Assembly: GCA_051155755.1 (NCBI GenBank)
Contig: DAXETY010000022.1
Location: 1-8,123, forward strand
Source: DAXETY01 sp051155755
Lineage (GTDB): Bacteria > Desulfobacterota > Desulfobacteria > Desulfobacterales > SG8-13
Length of the DNA: 8,123 nucleotides
Direction: 5' to 3'
How positions within the stretch are numbered: the stretch's first letter is position 1; each line of letters begins with the position of its first letter. This document shows positions 1 through 5,812 of the stretch, piece after piece. Below the pieces are notes generated by a model. It was given only the letters and a program-made list of their open reading frames with translations. It was not told where the DNA came from and did no database searches. The translations under genes and the position numbers were made by a program.

Positions 1-93
1 AAAGAGCAAACAAAGTCGGGCTTTGGCAAAATATCGGCAAATGACTGATATTTACCGCCTGAATAGGCCTCACCGCCATATTTTGGTTGCCTG

Positions 94-135
94 ACTTTTT
101 ACGATTCCATCAAATTTGATGGAATCGTAAAAAGT
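94..135. repeat. Perfect 42-bp palindrome, no loop
   Basis: The arm at 94-114 (actttttacgattccatcaa plus a) is the exact reverse complement of 115-135. That gives 21-bp arms with no spacer. The left arm starts with the same 12 bases (gactttttacga) found again at 251-262, so it belongs to a dispersed repeat and is not a one-off. A transcript would form a long hairpin flanked by A and T runs, so it could act as a bidirectional terminator for whatever lies to the left. It could equally be the end of a small non-autonomous element. Confidence 0.9.
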
Positions 136-277
136 TCGTTTAACCGTGTGTCATCCCCGCGCAGGCGGGGATCTCGAGTTTAACAGACTGTAAAAACTAT
201 AATTTCGAGATTCCCGCCTGCACGGGAATGACAGATTTTAAAGAATTTGGGACTTTTTACGAGATCGTCAAATTTTA
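115..277. repeat. MITE-like composite with inverted ends
   Basis: The arm at 115-135 is an imperfect inverted copy (17 of 21 positions) of 252-272, so these two could be terminal inverted repeats. Between them lies the inverted pair at 149-233. The copy at 251-277 also matches 93-119 directly at 22 of 27 positions. The arrangement suggests a small non-coding element, or layered insertions, with no transposase. No target-site duplication was recognised. I infer a mobile or REP-like origin from the architecture. Similar gactttttacga sequences seem familiar from Desulfobacterales intergenic DNA, but I could not check this. Confidence 0.5.
149..233. repeat. Head-to-head pair of tgtcat/cccg hairpin repeats
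   Basis: Two 34-base units, 149-182 and 200-233, are inverted relative to each other and match at 29 of 34 positions, with a 17-base spacer. Each unit is itself a hairpin. In the first, atccccgc (153-160) pairs with gcggggat (165-172) around gcag. In the second, attcccg (210-216) pairs with cgggaat (223-229). The attccc-N-gggaat core resembles the REP/dRS3-like family of short dispersed repeats seen in many proteobacteria. Four of the five differences are transitions, as expected for diverged copies. Confidence 0.75.
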
Positions 278-308
278 CAAAATTGGAAATGCTCACCTTG
301 GGTCGGTG

Positions 309-316
309 AAAGGAAA
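309..316 (+). promoter_or_regulatory. Ribosome binding site for the 323-826 gene
   Basis: A purine-rich aaaggaaa lies upstream of ATG 323, leaving 8 bases between AAGGA and the ATG. The in-frame GTG at 317 touches this motif and would leave almost no spacer, so ATG 323 is the better start. Confidence 0.6.
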
Positions 317-322
317 GTGATT

Positions 323-826
323 ATGTCGGATCAGAACGCTTCTAGCGGCAAAGGGCGCATACCGTTGTTCGAACTCGAATCCACGGCAGGCACTGTCGTC
401 GGACCCGCTCAGTACCGGCAGCACAAACATCTGGTTCTCTTCTTTTGCGCGGAAGCGGACATGTCGGGTTGCCGATCGGCCGTCGAGGCGCTCGATAAAA
501 CAGCGGTCGAAATGGAAAAGATGAATGCGGAAATTTTGGGTGTATTCGGCGGAGATCCGCGCAGGACAAAGGCGCTGCAAAAAGATTTGCATCCGCGATT
601 TACGATTCTTCTGGATCCGGATCGAAATGCAACACGGAAATGTCTTTCCGACGACGCGGATCTGCCGATGATACTTGTCTGTGATCGGTTCGGAGATGTC
701 TGGGACAGGTTGCGCATCGCAGACATGTCTGCAAAAGCTACGATCGAAAAGGCCGTCGAGAGTCTGGCATTTATGGAACTACAGTGTCCGGAGTGCGGCG
801 TGCCCGACAGCCCTCCGCCAGCGTAA
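323..826 (+). CDS. Peroxiredoxin-like (AhpC/TSA fold) protein with C-terminal CxxC
   Basis: A 167-residue protein with the outline of a thioredoxin-fold peroxiredoxin: an N-terminal IPLFELESTAG strand (residues 13-23, compare PxFxLxxxxG), a hydrophobic strand LVLFF (37-41), then DMSGCRSAVEAL (46-57), where Cys50 sits at the peroxidatic position of BCP-type enzymes (compare DDTPGC). The usual PxxxTxxC signature is broken: Ala43 stands for the Pro and Met47 for the Thr/Ser. Other cysteines are C42, C107, C120 and a C-terminal pair C155-P-E-C158 that looks like a redox or metal knuckle. It may therefore be a redox sensor, metal-binding protein or weak peroxidase and not a standard peroxidase. 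No signal peptide is seen, so it is probably cytoplasmic. It is convergent with the nif operon, with its stop 8 bp from the GNAT stop. A link to nitrogenase protection is only suggested by position. The fold assignment is fairly safe, the function is not. Confidence 0.75.
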   Translation: MSDQNASSGKGRIPLFELESTAGTVVGPAQYRQHKHLVLFFCAEADMSGCRSAVEALDKTAVEMEKMNAEILGVFGGDPRRTKALQKDLHPRFTILLDPDRNATRKCLSDDADLPMILVCDRFGDVWDRLRIADMSAKATIEKAVESLAFMELQCPECGVPDSPPPA

Positions 827-834
827 ATTCATCG

Positions 835-1317
835 TCAGTCTTTTGCCGGAGAATACGTGCTCGTGGTTTTCCGCAGGCAAACCAGGCGGGTCTCGTGCCA
901 GCCGTTTTTGTTGTAGAACTGCAGGCCGGCAAGGTTTTCCCGATCCGCCAGCAGCTGCAGCCGCCGCAGTCCCCGCCGAGCCGACCATTGTTCGAGGGAC
1001 GCCAGCAGTTTGCCTCCGATGCCCCTTCCCCGCCAATCGTTCTTTACCACCACGTCTTCCACCAGTCCGACTTCTCCGCCTTCGGCCGTGGACACCAGTA
1101 TCTGCACGGTGGCCATACCGACGGTCCGATCTTCGACGTCGGCCACGATCACGCAGCGATGCTTGCCGCATCCGTCCAGCATCCGCAGCAATCCTGCCCG
1201 CTGCCGATCGACATCGAATTCAAAATCGGCCTCCACGGAAAACAGTTCCGCCAGCAGCGCCACCATGGCGTCGAGGTCTGCAACCGTTGCATTTCGGATG
1301 ACGACCGTCGGTTTCAT
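835..1317 (-). CDS. GNAT family N-acetyltransferase at end of nif operon
   Basis: A 160-residue single-domain GNAT protein. Residues 5-25 (VVIRNATVADLDAMVALLAE) form the usual first strand and helix. Residues 85-110 are motif A, with VEDVVV followed by the acetyl-CoA pyrophosphate loop R96-G-R-G-I-G101. LQFYNKNGW (132-140) is the typical motif B end (FYxKxGF/W). It should transfer an acetyl group from acetyl-CoA to an amine; the substrate cannot be read from the sequence. The frame stays open upstream to 1461, but that part overlaps the ferredoxin gene and does not look like GNAT sequence, so ATG 1317 is chosen. No strong Shine-Dalgarno is visible, which suggests translation depends on the ferredoxin gene 34 bp upstream. 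It is probably the last gene of the nif transcript. A role in modifying a Nif protein or small molecule is inference only. Confidence 0.88.
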   Translation of the reverse strand: MKPTVVIRNATVADLDAMVALLAELFSVEADFEFDVDRQRAGLLRMLDGCGKHRCVIVADVEDRTVGMATVQILVSTAEGGEVGLVEDVVVKNDWRGRGIGGKLLASLEQWSARRGLRRLQLLADRENLAGLQFYNKNGWHETRLVCLRKTTSTYSPAKD

Positions 1318-1351
1318 TACAGGGTCTTTCGCAGAAGCGTTGATGCCCTTG

Positions 1352-1657
1352 TTAAAGTCGATAGGCTTCCACCACAGCCCCGTCCTCCACTGCGTCCAGG
1401 ATTTCATCGATGATTTCTTCGCCGGCCACCCCCCCGTACCAGATGTTCTCGGGATAGACAACCATGACCGGTCCGTGGTCGCAGGCTTTCATGCATCCGG
1501 TGCTGGTGACCTGGGCATCCAGGCCCCGATCCAAAATTTCATTTTCGATATAGGCCAGAAAACCGTTCGCGCCCTTTTTGTGGCACATGCCCTTGGCGTC
1601 CCCGTCGGCCCGAAAACTGGCACAAACCAGAAAATGATATTGGGGCTTTTCCATCAT
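1352..1657 (-). CDS. Thioredoxin-like [2Fe-2S] ferredoxin
   Basis: A 101-residue ferredoxin of the thioredoxin-fold [2Fe-2S] family (Clostridium pasteurianum 2Fe-2S ferredoxin, Azotobacter Shethna protein I). The four ligands are C12 and C25 (C-X12-C) and C55 and C59 (GCMKAC, C-X3-C). The segment GPVMVVYPENIWYGGV (62-77) matches the family's conserved GPxVVVYPxGxWYG block. Length is normal for the family (about 100). It starts with two ATGs; the first, 1657, lies 5 bases after AAAGGA (1663-1668), the second 8 bases after it. The clostridial protein is reported to interact with the nitrogenase MoFe protein, so this one probably carries electrons for, or docks to, a nitrogenase or cofactor-assembly protein. 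It lies 55 bp downstream of nifB and may instead feed electrons to NifB, a job done in other diazotrophs by 4Fe-4S FdxN-type ferredoxins. Confidence 0.93.
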   Translation of the reverse strand: MMEKPQYHFLVCASFRADGDAKGMCHKKGANGFLAYIENEILDRGLDAQVTSTGCMKACDHGPVMVVYPENIWYGGVAGEEIIDEILDAVEDGAVVEAYRL

Positions 1658-1712
1658 TTCGATCCTTTCGATTTGGAGTTATCAAATATTGAATCGGCGC
1701 CCTTTCGTACAG

Positions 1713-2975
1713 TCAACCGCAGCCAAGCCCGCCCCCACCGCACCCGACCCCGCAGGCGGCCGCCTCGCGCCGGGCCAGGTGATCCAGGGATTCTCCGGAA
1801 AACACGGCTCGCAGGGCATCTTCGATCAGCCCTTCAACTTCCAGCACCCGAATCCCGCCGGCGGTCAGGGTGGTTTTCGGCTTCGCCCCGACTCCGCTGA
1901 CCAGTAATGCTTCACAGTCGGCAAGCATTTCCGTCAGCGCCTGCCAGCGGCGGTCACCGCCGCCCCTTTCCGGGGTGCGCCGCGACTCCACCAGCGAAAT
2001 CATTCCGCCCTCCATTGCGTAAATCAACAACTGCTCAGCCTCGCCGAGATGCTGGTTGACCAGCACGCCTTCCATGGAAGCCACCGCCACCCGCGATCGA
2101 TCCGACGGAATGTCGTCGATGGCAGTGGATTCACACTGCTGCAATCGCTTCATCAGACCGAGATCCGGGGCTTCACCCAGCAGGCCGACGGCGTCGGCCC
2201 GGCAACGGGTGCAGTGTCGCATTTGCGGAACATGGCGCCCTGCGATCCGGCGGATGATTTCGATTCTTTCCGGCTCGGGCTCTGCCAGATGCGCGAAGGC
2301 ACTGCCCGCTGCCGGGAAATAAGGCACGCAATTGAGGATATCCACCTCCATAGCTGCCATTTTACGGGCCACCGCCTCGATGTGTCCGTCATTGACGCCG
2401 GGAATCACGATCGTGTTGACTTTCACGATAATTCCGCGTCGTTTGAGACCCTCCAATGCGGCGAGCTGATTTTCCAGCAGCAGGGCTGCGCCGCAGCGGG
2501 CCGGGTGCACCCGGCGATTGTGCCGGACCCAGGCGTAAATCCCGGCGCCCACCTCGGGATCGACGGCGTTGATCGTCACCGTCACATGGGTGACCTTCAA
2601 ATCCGCCAGCTCGTCGATGTAAGGGACCAGATTGAGCCCGTTGGTGGCCACGCACAGCAGAACCTCCGGATACCGCTGTCGAACCCTTCGAAAAGTTTCC
2701 AGGGTTTCTTCCGGGTTGGCAAAGGGATCGCCCGGGCCGGCGATGCCGACCACGGCAATGCCGGACTTTTCTTCGAACACCGAGGACAGGTACCGCATGG
2801 CCTGAGCCGGAGACAACACGCCGCTGGTTACCCCGGGTCGACTTTCATTGACGCAGTCGAACTTGCGATTGCAGAAATTGCATTGAATATTGCAGCGCGG
2901 CGCGACCGGCAGGTGAACCCGCCCGTAACTGCGGCAGGCCGAAGGGTTAAAACACGGATGATGGTCCAGGTTCAT
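1713..2975 (-). CDS. nifB: NifB, radical SAM NifB-co synthase with NifX-like domain
   Basis: NifB joins two 4Fe-4S clusters, adds a carbide from S-adenosylmethionine and a sulfur, and yields the 8Fe NifB-co core of FeMo-cofactor. The 420-residue protein begins with the NifB signature HPCFNPSAC (6-14). The radical SAM motif C28-NIQ-C32-NF-C35 follows, then NRKFDC (C41) and the GPGDPFAN SAM-binding segment (80-87). C255-TR-C258-RADA, near the end of the radical SAM part, is typical of NifB, where these cysteines help hold the substrate clusters. Residues about 293-400 are a NifX/NafY-type domain (conserved QHLGEA, 308-313), as in anaerobe and proteobacterial two-domain NifB. The last residues form a Cys/Gly-rich tail (C408, C412, C419). 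ATG 2975 is preferred over ATG 3008 because AAAGGA lies 9 bases before it and homologues start next to HPCFN; the earlier ATG has no ribosome binding site and would add 11 residues. Confidence 0.96.
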   Translation of the reverse strand: MNLDHHPCFNPSACRSYGRVHLPVAPRCNIQCNFCNRKFDCVNESRPGVTSGVLSPAQAMRYLSSVFEEKSGIAVVGIAGPGDPFANPEETLETFRRVRQRYPEVLLCVATNGLNLVPYIDELADLKVTHVTVTINAVDPEVGAGIYAWVRHNRRVHPARCGAALLLENQLAALEGLKRRGIIVKVNTIVIPGVNDGHIEAVARKMAAMEVDILNCVPYFPAAGSAFAHLAEPEPERIEIIRRIAGRHVPQMRHCTRCRADAVGLLGEAPDLGLMKRLQQCESTAIDDIPSDRSRVAVASMEGVLVNQHLGEAEQLLIYAMEGGMISLVESRRTPERGGGDRRWQALTEMLADCEALLVSGVGAKPKTTLTAGGIRVLEVEGLIEDALRAVFSGESLDHLARREAAACGVGCGGGGLGCG

Positions 2976-2984
2976 GGGTTGTGA

Positions 2985-2990
2985 TCCTTT
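2985..2990 (-). promoter_or_regulatory. Ribosome binding site deciding the nifB start
   Basis: Read on the minus strand, AAAGGA is followed by a 9-base spacer and ATG 2975. The surrounding ten bases, CGAAAGGATC (2983-2992), recur exactly in front of the ferredoxin gene (1661-1670). This supports them as translation signals and argues against the upstream ATG at 3008. Confidence 0.65.
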
Positions 2991-3014
2991 CGGCGAAAAT
3001 GAATTCATTGCCGG

Positions 3015-4379
3015 TTACATGTAAGTATATCCCCAGTCCGAAGCCTCCTGCCGCGTTTCGATCAGCCGATTGACGATGCGGTCGAAAAGCTGCTGGGTGC
3101 CGCGATATCCGACGTGGAGCCGTCGGGCGCCGCCGATGCGGTCGTGGATCGGAAAACCGACCCGCACCAGCGGCACACCCTGGCGCCGGGCCATGGTGTA
3201 CCCCTTGCTGCTGCCGATGATCAGGTCCGGCTTAATGGACTCGACCGCGGATTCGATGGCGGCAAAATCCGCATTCTCAACCACGGAGACATCGTTGGCT
3301 TGCGCGGCGGGACAGACTTCCACAATTTTGTTCTTCAGCCGGCCGCTTTTGGCGCCGGAGGCACAGAGCACCGGCAGCACGCCGATTTCGCCCAGCAGGG
3401 ATGCCAGTCCGACCACCAGATCTTCATCACCGACAAGGGCCGCACGCACGCCGCCGACATACTTGTGCGCGTCCACCAGGGCATCCAGCAAACGCTCACG
3501 TTGCTCGGCGTATTTTCCAGGGACCGCTTTGCCGCTCAACGTTTCCAGCACACGCATAAAACGATCGCATTCCCGAACACCGACGGGCAGTCCCAGGTTG
3601 TAGCAGGGCACCCCGAAACGCTGACCGAGCAGCTTGCCGGCGGTCATTTCGGCCGCACCCAGCACCCGTCCCAGCTCGATGGAGGCCGGGGCGCCGGCCG
3701 CAGACCGGATGTGATCCACCGGCGTGCCGCCGGGCGGAATCCGTCTATATTCGCTCCACAGACCGCCGTCCAGCGTTTGGGCATAATCTGGAAGGATCAT
3801 CGCCGGCAGGTCGAAGTCGGCCATGATCTGCCGCAGGTGGCGCAGATCGGCAGGTGAGAGCATCCCGGCAAACAGATTGATCCGCTCGGTTTTTTCCGTC
3901 TGCAGGGAAAGTTCGGAGATCACGGCCCGCACGGCGGTGTGAAACCCCTCCATGTGGGTGCCCTGGTAGCTGGGCGTGGAAGCGTGGACGATCGGCGGCA
4001 GCGCTGCCGATGGGTTTTCCCGCCGGTACTCGCTGACAAACATGGACACGTCGTCGCCGATCGTTTCACTGAGGCAGGTGGTGGCAATCCCTACCAGCTC
4101 GGGTTCATACTGGCTGCAGATGTTTTGCAGCGCCACTTTCAGGTTCACGCCGCCGCCGAAGATGGCGGTCTCCTCGCCGAAATTCGAGCAGGCAATGTCC
4201 ACCGGTTCCTTGAAATGGCTGATCAGGTAACGGCGGATATAGGTCGAACAACCCTGGGAGCCGTGCAGCAACGGCACGGCACCGCGGATGCCCTTGAAGA
4301 CCAGGCTGGCCCCCAGCGGCGCGCACAGATGGCAGGCATTGCGTGTTGCCGTGAAGGACTTGGCCGCGGTTGTCTTCAT
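3015..4379 (-). CDS. nifN: NifN, FeMo-cofactor scaffold subunit beta
   Basis: NifN pairs with NifE to form the cytoplasmic scaffold on which NifB-co is turned into FeMo-cofactor before transfer to NifDK. The 454-residue protein is NifK-like: HGSQGC (39-44), HFKEPVDIA (55-63), TTCLSETIGDD (100-110), PSYQGTHMEGF, a VGLPVG-like NLGLPVGVREC stretch, and the C-terminal GFPIHDRIGGARRLHVGYRGT block. It is told from NifK by NACHLCAPLGA at the N-terminus, its place after nifE and its divergence. Cysteines C19, C44 and C102 have the same spacing (25 and 58) as the three P-cluster ligands of NifK. Azotobacter NifN, as I recall it, keeps only the middle one. C16 adds a CxxC. The start ATG overlaps the nifE stop (ATGA), so translation is coupled. 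The stop lies 39 bp before the nifB start. Confidence 0.95.
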   Translation of the reverse strand: MKTTAAKSFTATRNACHLCAPLGASLVFKGIRGAVPLLHGSQGCSTYIRRYLISHFKEPVDIACSNFGEETAIFGGGVNLKVALQNICSQYEPELVGIATTCLSETIGDDVSMFVSEYRRENPSAALPPIVHASTPSYQGTHMEGFHTAVRAVISELSLQTEKTERINLFAGMLSPADLRHLRQIMADFDLPAMILPDYAQTLDGGLWSEYRRIPPGGTPVDHIRSAAGAPASIELGRVLGAAEMTAGKLLGQRFGVPCYNLGLPVGVRECDRFMRVLETLSGKAVPGKYAEQRERLLDALVDAHKYVGGVRAALVGDEDLVVGLASLLGEIGVLPVLCASGAKSGRLKNKIVEVCPAAQANDVSVVENADFAAIESAVESIKPDLIIGSSKGYTMARRQGVPLVRVGFPIHDRIGGARRLHVGYRGTQQLFDRIVNRLIETRQEASDWGYTYM

Positions 4380-5743
4380 AGGGCCCCCCCTTCCGAACGG
4401 CGGTTGCGCTCCGATACCAGCCCCCAGACCGGCGAGGTAACGGTGGCATGGACCTCGCGGGCAAAGTGCAGCATGCCCTCGATACCGGCCAGCGGGATTT
4501 TCCGCTCGTGGTTGTGATCGCAGAAGCCGATCCCCATTTTGTAAGCGATGGGGCGCTCCTTGATGCCGCCGATGAACAGATCGGCCTTCTTTTCAATAAT
4601 GTAGCGGGACAGCTCCAGGGGATTGGCATCGTCCACGATGACCGTGCCGGGATCGCTCATCTGTGCCAGGGTCTCGTAGTCCTCCCGGCTGCCGGTCTGG
4701 GTGCCGACCAGGACGGTCTTCATCCCCAGCAGTTTCAGGGCCTTGACCAGGGAAAACGCTTTAAAGGCGCCGCCGACGTAAACCGCGGCCCGCCGTCCTT
4801 CCAGGTCCCGCCGCAGCTTCTGCAGCTGCGGATAGATGCGGTCGATCTCTTCCCGCACCAGTTCGCGGGTGCGCGCCAGGATGTGCGGCGCGTCGCTGAA
4901 GTGGCCGGCCACGTCATAGAGGGCCCTGGCCGTATCTTCGATGCCGACGTAGGAAACGCGCTTGTAGGGAATCCCGTATTGGTCCCGCATCAATTCGGCC
5001 AGGTGCGTCATGGCCCCCGAGCATTGCACCACGTTCAAGGCCGCGCGGTGGGAACGGCCGACCTCGTCCACCCTTCCGTCGCCGGTCATGATCGATACCA
5101 CCTGCACCCCCATGCGTTCGTAATAGCGGCGAATCATCCAGGCTTCGCCACCGATATTGAACTCTCCGATGATGTTGATACTGTGCGGGCCGACATCTTC
5201 GCCGTTGTCCCGGCCCACCAGCTGAAACAGGGCTTCGCAGGCCGCCCGGTATCCGTCTTTCTTGGTACCTTTGAAGCCTTCCGAATGGACCGGCAGCACG
5301 GGCAGGTCCTTTTCCCGGGCCACGCGTTTGCAGACCGCCGCCACATCGTCGCCGATAATGCCGACAATGCAGGTGGAATAGACAAATGCCGCCTTGGGTC
5401 GATGGTGGTCGATCAGCTCGCCCAGAGCGCGGTAGAGTTTTTCTTCGCCGCCGAAAATGACGTCTTTTTCCCGCAGATCGGTGGAAAAGCTGAGCCGGTG
5501 CAGGGTCGGCCCCGATGACAGCGCCCCGCGGATGTCCCAGGTGTAAGCGGCACAGCCCACCGGCCCGTGCACCAGGTGCAGGGCATCGGCGATCGGGTAC
5601 AAGACCACCCGTGAGCCGCAGAACACGCAGGCGCGCTGGCTGATGGAACCCGCCAGGCTTCGCTTGCCGCAGTCGATTTCGAAGGGTTTTTCGCCCTTGC
5701 AGTAGATTTGTTTTTCGCGTTCCTTCAATATGGGCAGTGACAT
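4376..5743 (-). CDS. nifE: NifE, FeMo-cofactor scaffold subunit alpha
   Basis: NifE forms an alpha2beta2 scaffold with NifN and holds the cofactor precursor while molybdenum and homocitrate are added. The 455-residue sequence shows the NifE hallmarks: SISQRACVFCGSR (33-45), HLVHGPVGCAAYTWDIRG (56-73), STCIVGIIGDD (123-133), GEFNIGGEAW, and CDHNHERK near the C-terminus, in the region that faces the cofactor. C39, C64 and C125 match the cluster ligands C37, C62 and C124 of Azotobacter NifE in spacing (25 and 61). VVQCSG carries a further cysteine at the place of the precursor-binding Cys in known NifE proteins. The length is usual. Start ATG 5743 has GGGAGA 5 bases upstream. It lies 69 bp after nifK and overlaps nifN by 4 bp. 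The gap contains only a weak 5-bp hairpin (5769-5784). Confidence 0.96.
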   Translation of the reverse strand: MSLPILKEREKQIYCKGEKPFEIDCGKRSLAGSISQRACVFCGSRVVLYPIADALHLVHGPVGCAAYTWDIRGALSSGPTLHRLSFSTDLREKDVIFGGEEKLYRALGELIDHHRPKAAFVYSTCIVGIIGDDVAAVCKRVAREKDLPVLPVHSEGFKGTKKDGYRAACEALFQLVGRDNGEDVGPHSINIIGEFNIGGEAWMIRRYYERMGVQVVSIMTGDGRVDEVGRSHRAALNVVQCSGAMTHLAELMRDQYGIPYKRVSYVGIEDTARALYDVAGHFSDAPHILARTRELVREEIDRIYPQLQKLRRDLEGRRAAVYVGGAFKAFSLVKALKLLGMKTVLVGTQTGSREDYETLAQMSDPGTVIVDDANPLELSRYIIEKKADLFIGGIKERPIAYKMGIGFCDHNHERKIPLAGIEGMLHFAREVHATVTSPVWGLVSERNRRSEGGAL

Positions 5744-5812
5744 GGTCTTCTCCCGGAGATTGCCGGCAACCGCAGCAGCGCGGTGTCGTGCATCCGAAAA
5801 GGGGTCGGTGGC

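Larger units (their letters stand above)
1..322. other. Non-coding, repeat-rich intergenic region
   Basis: No credible gene is seen here. The stretch is visibly more AT-rich than the rest of the window. It holds a 7-bp hairpin (aaatatc at 29-35 with gatattt at 47-53), a perfect 42-bp palindrome (94-135), an inverted pair of tgtcat-type hairpins (149-233), and a third, diverged copy of the palindrome arm (251-277). Any promoter for the downstream plus-strand gene must lie here, probably between about 234 and 310. A TATAAT sits at 198-203 inside the repeat loop but has no good -35 partner. No NifA-type TGT-N10-ACA site was found. Confidence 0.7.

Noticed and set aside
24..39. Sigma-54-like -24/-12 element (tggcaa, then ggc)
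   Set aside because: It keeps GG-N10-GC, but the -12 part reads cggc instead of ttgc, it lies about 285 bp from the nearest plus-strand start, and there is no NifA site nearby.
198..203. TATAAT as a -10 box
   Set aside because: No -35 hexamer at 16-18 bases, and it sits in the loop of a repeat.
149..233. CRISPR array
   Set aside because: Only two units, inverted relative to each other and with a 17-base spacer; this is a repeat pair, not an array.
1318..1461. N-terminal extension of the GNAT frame to 208 residues
   Set aside because: The extra part overlaps the ferredoxin gene in another frame and has no GNAT-like sequence; the domain starts at ATG 1317.
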